This document shows positions 6,193 through 9,046 of a stretch of 9,046 nucleotides of DNA, piece by piece (within the stretch, counting starts at the first letter, position 1; each line of letters opens with the position of its first letter). Source of the stretch: Phycisphaeraceae bacterium. Its GTDB lineage: Bacteria > Planctomycetota > Phycisphaerae > Phycisphaerales > Phycisphaeraceae. A program made the translations under genes and the position numbers. The notes beneath the pieces were generated by a model. The model did no database searches. It was not told the origin of the DNA and worked only from the letters and a program-made list of their open reading frames with translations. The stretch spans positions 1 through 9,046 of the forward strand of contig JAJDCT010000010.1 of NCBI GenBank assembly GCA_029260695.1. The letters run 5' to 3'.

Positions 6193-7251
6193 ATGACGAC
6201 CCCACTCCGCTCACTGATCGACTCGGGAACAAAGCTCTGGCTTGACTCTATCGACCCCGAACTCACGATCAAGAACCGAGAGCTTGGTGCGACCGGCGCA
6301 ACCTCCAACCCCATCATCGTCTCCGGCCTGATCAACACCGGGCGCTTCGACTCTAAGCTCGCAGAATTCTTCCAGGCCGGCCGATCAGACGAAGAGGTCG
6401 CCTGGCTCACCACAGACCACCTGGTCAAGCAAGCCCAGGACGTCTTCCAACCCGTCTGGGAACAGACCCAGGGCAACGACGGCTACGTCAGCTTCGAGCT
6501 CGACCCGCTGCTGGAAGACTCTGAGCTCGGCCCCCCACACGATGAACGCGTCAAACGCTACATCGAGCTGGGCAAGAAGTGGGCAGCCGGCCACACCAAC
6601 CGCATGATCAAAGTCCCTGCGACCGCCGCAGGCCTCGACGCCGTCGAAGAGCTCGCCGCCGCCGGCATCACGCTCAACGTCACACTCATCTTCTCCAAAC
6701 GCCAGTACGAACTAGCACGCGACGCCGTCTGGCGCGGCGCTCAACGACGCAAGGACGGCCTGGACGGCTTCAAAAGCGTCTACAGCATCTTCGTCTCACG
6801 CGTAGACGTCTACACCGAAAAACGCGTCCCCAACCTTTCCGATGCAGCACAAGGCGAAGTCGGCATCGTCAACGTCAAACGCCTCTGGCAAAACAACCAG
6901 GCATTCTGGGCAGACAAGGGACTCAAGCTCCAGCAGGAAATCATCTTCGCGTCCACCGGCACCAAGAAGCCCGAAGACCCCGCCGACAAGTACGTCGGCG
7001 CACTGGCCGGTAGCGATATCCAGACCAACCCGCCAGGCACCAACGACGCCGTCCAGCTCCTGGGCAATTCATACACCCGCACCGTCGACCAGATGCTCCC
7101 CCAGGAAGTCCTCGACGACATCGACGCCAAGGTCGACCAGGACGCACTGGAGCAGACCCTCATGGAGGAAGGCACCGCCAAGTTCGCCGACCCCCACAAG
7201 GCCCTGCTAGCCCTCATCGGCTCCAAACGCCAGGCCCTCGCCGCCGCGTAA
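6193..7251 (+). CDS. tal: Transaldolase
   Basis: 352 residues from ATG 6193. It moves a dihydroxyacetone unit from sedoheptulose 7-phosphate to glyceraldehyde 3-phosphate in the non-oxidative pentose phosphate pathway, in the cytoplasm. Landmarks: [13 protein letters not shown] at the N-terminus; [14 protein letters not shown] (30-43); the Schiff-base lysine K140 in [26 protein letters not shown] (160-173); SIFVSRVD (198-205); and [16 protein letters not shown] with [13 protein letters not shown] (253-283). Length and the ASTGTK segment fit the longer bacterial subfamily of about 350-370 residues (the type found in actinobacteria and cyanobacteria) rather than the short TalC/fructose-6-phosphate aldolase type. 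The start has a good Shine-Dalgarno sequence, unlike most genes here, which suits a well-expressed metabolic enzyme. A hairpin lies 25 nt upstream of the start codon and a strong terminator follows the stop. Confidence 0.95.
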   Translation: MTTPLRSLIDSGTKLWLDSIDPELTIKNRELGATGATSNPIIVSGLINTGRFDSKLAEFFQAGRSDEEVAWLTTDHLVKQAQDVFQPVWEQTQGNDGYVSFELDPLLEDSELGPPHDERVKRYIELGKKWAAGHTNRMIKVPATAAGLDAVEELAAAGITLNVTLIFSKRQYELARDAVWRGAQRRKDGLDGFKSVYSIFVSRVDVYTEKRVPNLSDAAQGEVGIVNVKRLWQNNQAFWADKGLKLQQEIIFASTGTKKPEDPADKYVGALAGSDIQTNPPGTNDAVQLLGNSYTRTVDQMLPQEVLDDIDAKVDQDALEQTLMEEGTAKFADPHKALLALIGSKRQALAAA

Positions 7252-7270
7252 ACAAGCCATCAAACAACCC

Positions 7271-7302
7271 AAAGGCCACGTCTCTAAGACGTGGCCTTTT
7301 TT
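7271..7302 (+). terminator. Intrinsic terminator after transaldolase
   Basis: GGCCACGTC (7274-7282) and GACGTGGCC (7288-7296) form a perfect 9-bp stem with loop TCTAA. It is extended by AAA pairing with the start of the T6 run (7297-7302). It lies 20 nt after the stop codon. Confidence 0.95.
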
Positions 7303-7343
7303 GTTATCTGAATCGATTAAAAGCTTACCCCGCATGGCATCTA

Positions 7344-7382
7344 CCGGACATTATGCCGAAATTTCGCGGGATAATCACCGGA
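7344..7382. repeat. Imperfect inverted repeat upstream of the pseudopilin gene
   Basis: The arms are bounded by CCGG (7344-7347 and 7379-7382) and contain ATTAT/ATAAT, CCG/CGG and a central AAATTT. About 15 positions per arm match, with two mismatched zones and a 2-base gap. It sits immediately upstream of AT-rich promoter-like sequence, where an operator might lie. Confidence 0.35.
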
Positions 7383-7388
7383 TGAGGC

Positions 7389-7410
7389 TATACTTAATAG
7401 GTATATTATA
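7389..7410 (+). promoter_or_regulatory. AT-rich promoter-like region for the pseudopilin gene
   Basis: TATACT (7389-7394) and TATATT (7402-7407) each match five of six -10 bases. No -35 box is found 17 nt upstream of either. The segment also contains TATAC/GTATA as a short inverted repeat. It is the most AT-rich stretch between the transaldolase terminator and ATG 7461, so the promoter is probably here, but the exact boxes are uncertain. Confidence 0.35.
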
Positions 7411-7460
7411 GAGCCAGGCCCCCACGTCATTTATTCTTATTCAAAGAATCACACACGTTC

Positions 7461-8465
7461 ATGTCCAACCGATCTTCACCCACCACAAGACCCCTGCCAC
7501 CCGGCCCCCACGGGACTCGGCCAAGCCGCCCATCCCGCGGCGCTTTCACGCTCATCGAACTGCTGGTCGTCATCTCCATCATCGCGTTGCTGATAGGCAT
7601 CCTGTTACCCGCCCTGAGCGCCGCACGAAAAGCGGCACAGTCCGCCGTCTGCCTCGGGCACGAACGCGGCCTCGGCCAAGCCGTCGCCGCCTACGTCACC
7701 GACGAACGCAACCACCTCCCCGGCCCCAATACCTCCGGCTCATTCCTCTGGAAGACCAACACCTACAAAGCTCGCCGAGCAACCGAACCCGTCCAGAGCT
7801 GGGACTGGATCTCACCCACGCTCGGCGACGCCATCGGCTTCCCCAATGACCCCATCGCCCGATACCGCGCTATCTTTGAAACCGAATTCAAATGCCCCGC
7901 CAACGACCAGTTCTACGATGCCAAATTCGTCGGCCCCCCCATCGGCATCAACCCCACAAGCCTGCCCGTGAGTAGCTACACCTCGTCCATCGGCTTCCAC
8001 AACAGTCAACCAGGACAGTACCACCTGCCCTGGCCGGTCACCGCCGCATTGGATATCTCAGAAGATCTCGGTTCAAAGCTGGACGCCATGGGCCCGCCAT
8101 CCACCAAGATGTGGGCCATGGACGGCTCCCGCTACGTCACCACCCAGGGAATCATCAACTTCGACACCGAAGTCCGCGGCAACCCCCACGGCGCCAACTT
8201 CATGACACGCAGCCCCGCTATCGCCACCGTCGCCAGCTCCGGCAGCCCCCACCGCGTCGACAACAAAGGCGAACTCGTCGAAGCCTCCCTCCGCACAGGC
8301 TTCCGACACAACGCGAAAATGAACGGCGTCTTCCTCGACGGCCACGCCGACTCATTCGACAACGAATCCTCTCGCAACCCCGAATTCTACTTCCCCACCG
8401 GTTCAAAGATCACCGGCACCCGATTCTTCGTCGCTCCCGTCACCGCACGCCAGGTCCTCCGCTAA
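7461..8465 (+). CDS. Pseudopilin-like protein, N-methylation motif and H-x9-DG C-terminus
   Basis: 334 residues. A long basic, Pro-rich leader (1-27) precedes AFTLIELLVVISIIALLIG, the class III signal of type IV pilins and type II secretion pseudopilins, cleaved and N-methylated by a prepilin peptidase. With F29 as +1 the conserved Glu is at +5 and Ala28 occupies -1 instead of the usual Gly. The hydrophobic helix runs to about residue 50, ending LLPALSAARKAAQ. The rest is a large extracytoplasmic globular domain. Near the end, FRHNAKMNGVFLDGHADSF contains H-x9-DG, the mark of the large planctomycete family often annotated with DUF1559. A small cysteine pair (C64 in SAVCLGHE; the other in FKCPAND) could form a disulfide. 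There are no secretion ATPase or assembly genes beside it, so it is a stand-alone member, as such paralogues usually are; its substrate or assembly is unknown. No Shine-Dalgarno sequence is visible. Confidence 0.9.
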   Translation: MSNRSSPTTRPLPPGPHGTRPSRPSRGAFTLIELLVVISIIALLIGILLPALSAARKAAQSAVCLGHERGLGQAVAAYVTDERNHLPGPNTSGSFLWKTNTYKARRATEPVQSWDWISPTLGDAIGFPNDPIARYRAIFETEFKCPANDQFYDAKFVGPPIGINPTSLPVSSYTSSIGFHNSQPGQYHLPWPVTAALDISEDLGSKLDAMGPPSTKMWAMDGSRYVTTQGIINFDTEVRGNPHGANFMTRSPAIATVASSGSPHRVDNKGELVEASLRTGFRHNAKMNGVFLDGHADSFDNESSRNPEFYFPTGSKITGTRFFVAPVTARQVLR

Positions 8466-8471
8466 CACTCA

Positions 8472-8542
8472 CCCCCAAAGAAGCGCCGCGGTTTGTCGTG
8501 CCTCCCACCCCCCAAGAAGCGCCGCGACTTGTCGCGTCCCCC
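8472..8542 (+). repeat. Pair of 35-bp direct repeats, each with a hairpin
   Basis: The two copies (8472-8506 and 8508-8542) match at 29 of 35 positions and share the core AAGAAGCGCCGCG. In copy 2, CGCGACTTGTCGCG (8523-8536) is a perfect inverted repeat. In copy 1, CGCGGTTTGTCGTG (8487-8500) keeps all six pairs only through G-U wobbles on the plus strand. The array starts 7 nt after the pseudopilin stop codon in the gap between convergent genes. It resembles dispersed REP-like palindromes but could also act as a 3'-end structure. Confidence 0.7.
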
Positions 8543-8560
8543 TAATACGTCAACCCGCGT

Positions 8561-8577
8561 AAAAACCCCGCTTGCGG
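8561..8577 (-). terminator. Weak candidate terminator for the right-edge minus-strand gene
   Basis: On the minus strand CCGC-AA-GCGG is followed after GG by TTTTT. The stem is short and its loop very tight, so this is a doubtful terminator. It lies about 95 nt after the stop codon. The stretch 8578-8671 shows nothing else recognisable. Confidence 0.25.
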
Positions 8578-8671
8578 CTTAGCGCCACCTCCAAGACCCT
8601 CTTCACATCAGCAATCACACGCCAACAACCGAAGACCCGCGAAGCGAAATCAGACATCCCCAACGCCCCCC

Positions 8672-9046
8672 TCACTCCAACAACGCCGACTCACCCCAAG
8701 GCACAACCACCCGCGGCGCACCCTCGCCATCAAGCTCACGCAGGTTACTCAACGGGTCTTTCTGCAAACGTAAAAACTTAAACCCAAGCAGCCGCGGCTT
8801 CCCCGCCGCGTCGCGCTGGGCGTTGTTCGCCGTTGAACGCGCGATGTATTCGTCGATCGGTTCCTCTCGCACCTCCGGGCTCGCCGAGTGGATCAGGTGG
8901 ACCTCCCCATCGTCCCCCAGCACGATCAAACCCGTGTGCCCAACCCAGGCGCTACCACCAAAGATATCGCTCATCGTCCCGGCCTCGGCCGGCTTCCCAT
9001 GCTTGCCCGGCCCCTTGCCACCGGCCTTCGCCGGCCTACCCCGAAC
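8672..9046 (-). CDS. C-terminal part of a probable DUF1460/NlpC-P60-like protein, runs off right edge
   Basis: The minus-strand frame is open from the right edge to TGA at 8672-8674, giving 124 visible residues. The recognisable part is WVGHTGLIVLGDDGEVHLIHSA, then DEYIA and LLGFKFLRLQ, which resembles the end of DUF1460 amidase-like proteins and more broadly the His-containing strand of NlpC/P60 cysteine peptidase folds (GHTG, then IHSAS). Such proteins usually cleave cell-wall peptides or related amides, with the catalytic Cys towards the N-terminus, outside this window. An ATG at 8974 could start a 100-residue protein, but it would fall just before the conserved GHTG strand and the frame continues upstream, so I treat it as internal. 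Directly upstream is a Lys/Gly/Ala/Pro-rich stretch (about 8975-9040), likely a flexible loop or linker. It is convergent with the pseudopilin gene. The family assignment is tentative; the reading frame itself is well supported. Confidence 0.55.
   Translation of the reverse strand, partial: VRGRPAKAGGKGPGKHGKPAEAGTMSDIFGGSAWVGHTGLIVLGDDGEVHLIHSASPEVREEPIDEYIARSTANNAQRDAAGKPRLLGFKFLRLQKDPLSNLRELDGEGAPRVVVPWGESALLE

Noticed and set aside
8111..8545. Plus-strand open frame running from the pseudopilin gene into the repeat pair
   Set aside because: Out of frame with the H-x9-DG protein, Arg/His/Pro-biased shadow; the repeats are better explained as non-coding hairpins.

Overview
The window looks like an ordinary chromosomal segment from a Planctomycetota bacterium, most likely of the class Phycisphaerae. 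Three things suggest this. There is a standalone pseudopilin-like protein with a FTLIELLVVISIIALL N-terminus and a C-terminal H-x9-DG motif. There is a membrane-anchored eukaryote-type Ser/Thr kinase. The DNA is GC-rich and many genes lack a clear Shine-Dalgarno sequence. The lineage is inferred from gene content and style, not from a marker gene. I see no tRNA, rRNA, CRISPR array, insertion sequence or phage gene.

Left half (about 1-3882, minus strand), read in transcription order: a long-chain polyprenyl diphosphate synthase (3882-2857); a 575-residue PAS-GAF-REC signalling protein with a degenerate histidine-kinase dimerisation segment and no ATPase domain (2707-980); and an RsmB-type 16S rRNA m5C methyltransferase (983 to beyond the left edge). 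The last two overlap at a TTGA stop/start junction, which implies translational coupling.

Centre (about 3883-5372): a divergent intergenic region carries a good plus-strand promoter (perfect TTGACA -35 box). It precedes a Ser/Thr protein kinase that joins a degenerate GspE-N/MshEN-like N-terminal module to a complete kinase domain and a C-terminal tail anchor.

Right half (about 5571-9046): a membrane-anchored thioredoxin-like protein (CPPC) is followed by a transaldolase, with a strong hairpin between them and a textbook intrinsic terminator after transaldolase. Next comes the pseudopilin-like gene. It is convergent with the C-terminal part of a minus-strand gene that enters from the right edge, resembling DUF1460/NlpC-P60-like proteins. 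The convergent gap holds a pair of about 35-bp direct repeats. Their differences all preserve base pairing of a small hairpin when read as plus-strand RNA.

The genes do not form one dedicated system: they mix housekeeping functions (isoprenoid chain synthesis, rRNA methylation, pentose phosphate pathway) with signalling and surface proteins. The most unusual items are the two signalling proteins with rearranged architectures and the hairpin repeat pair.
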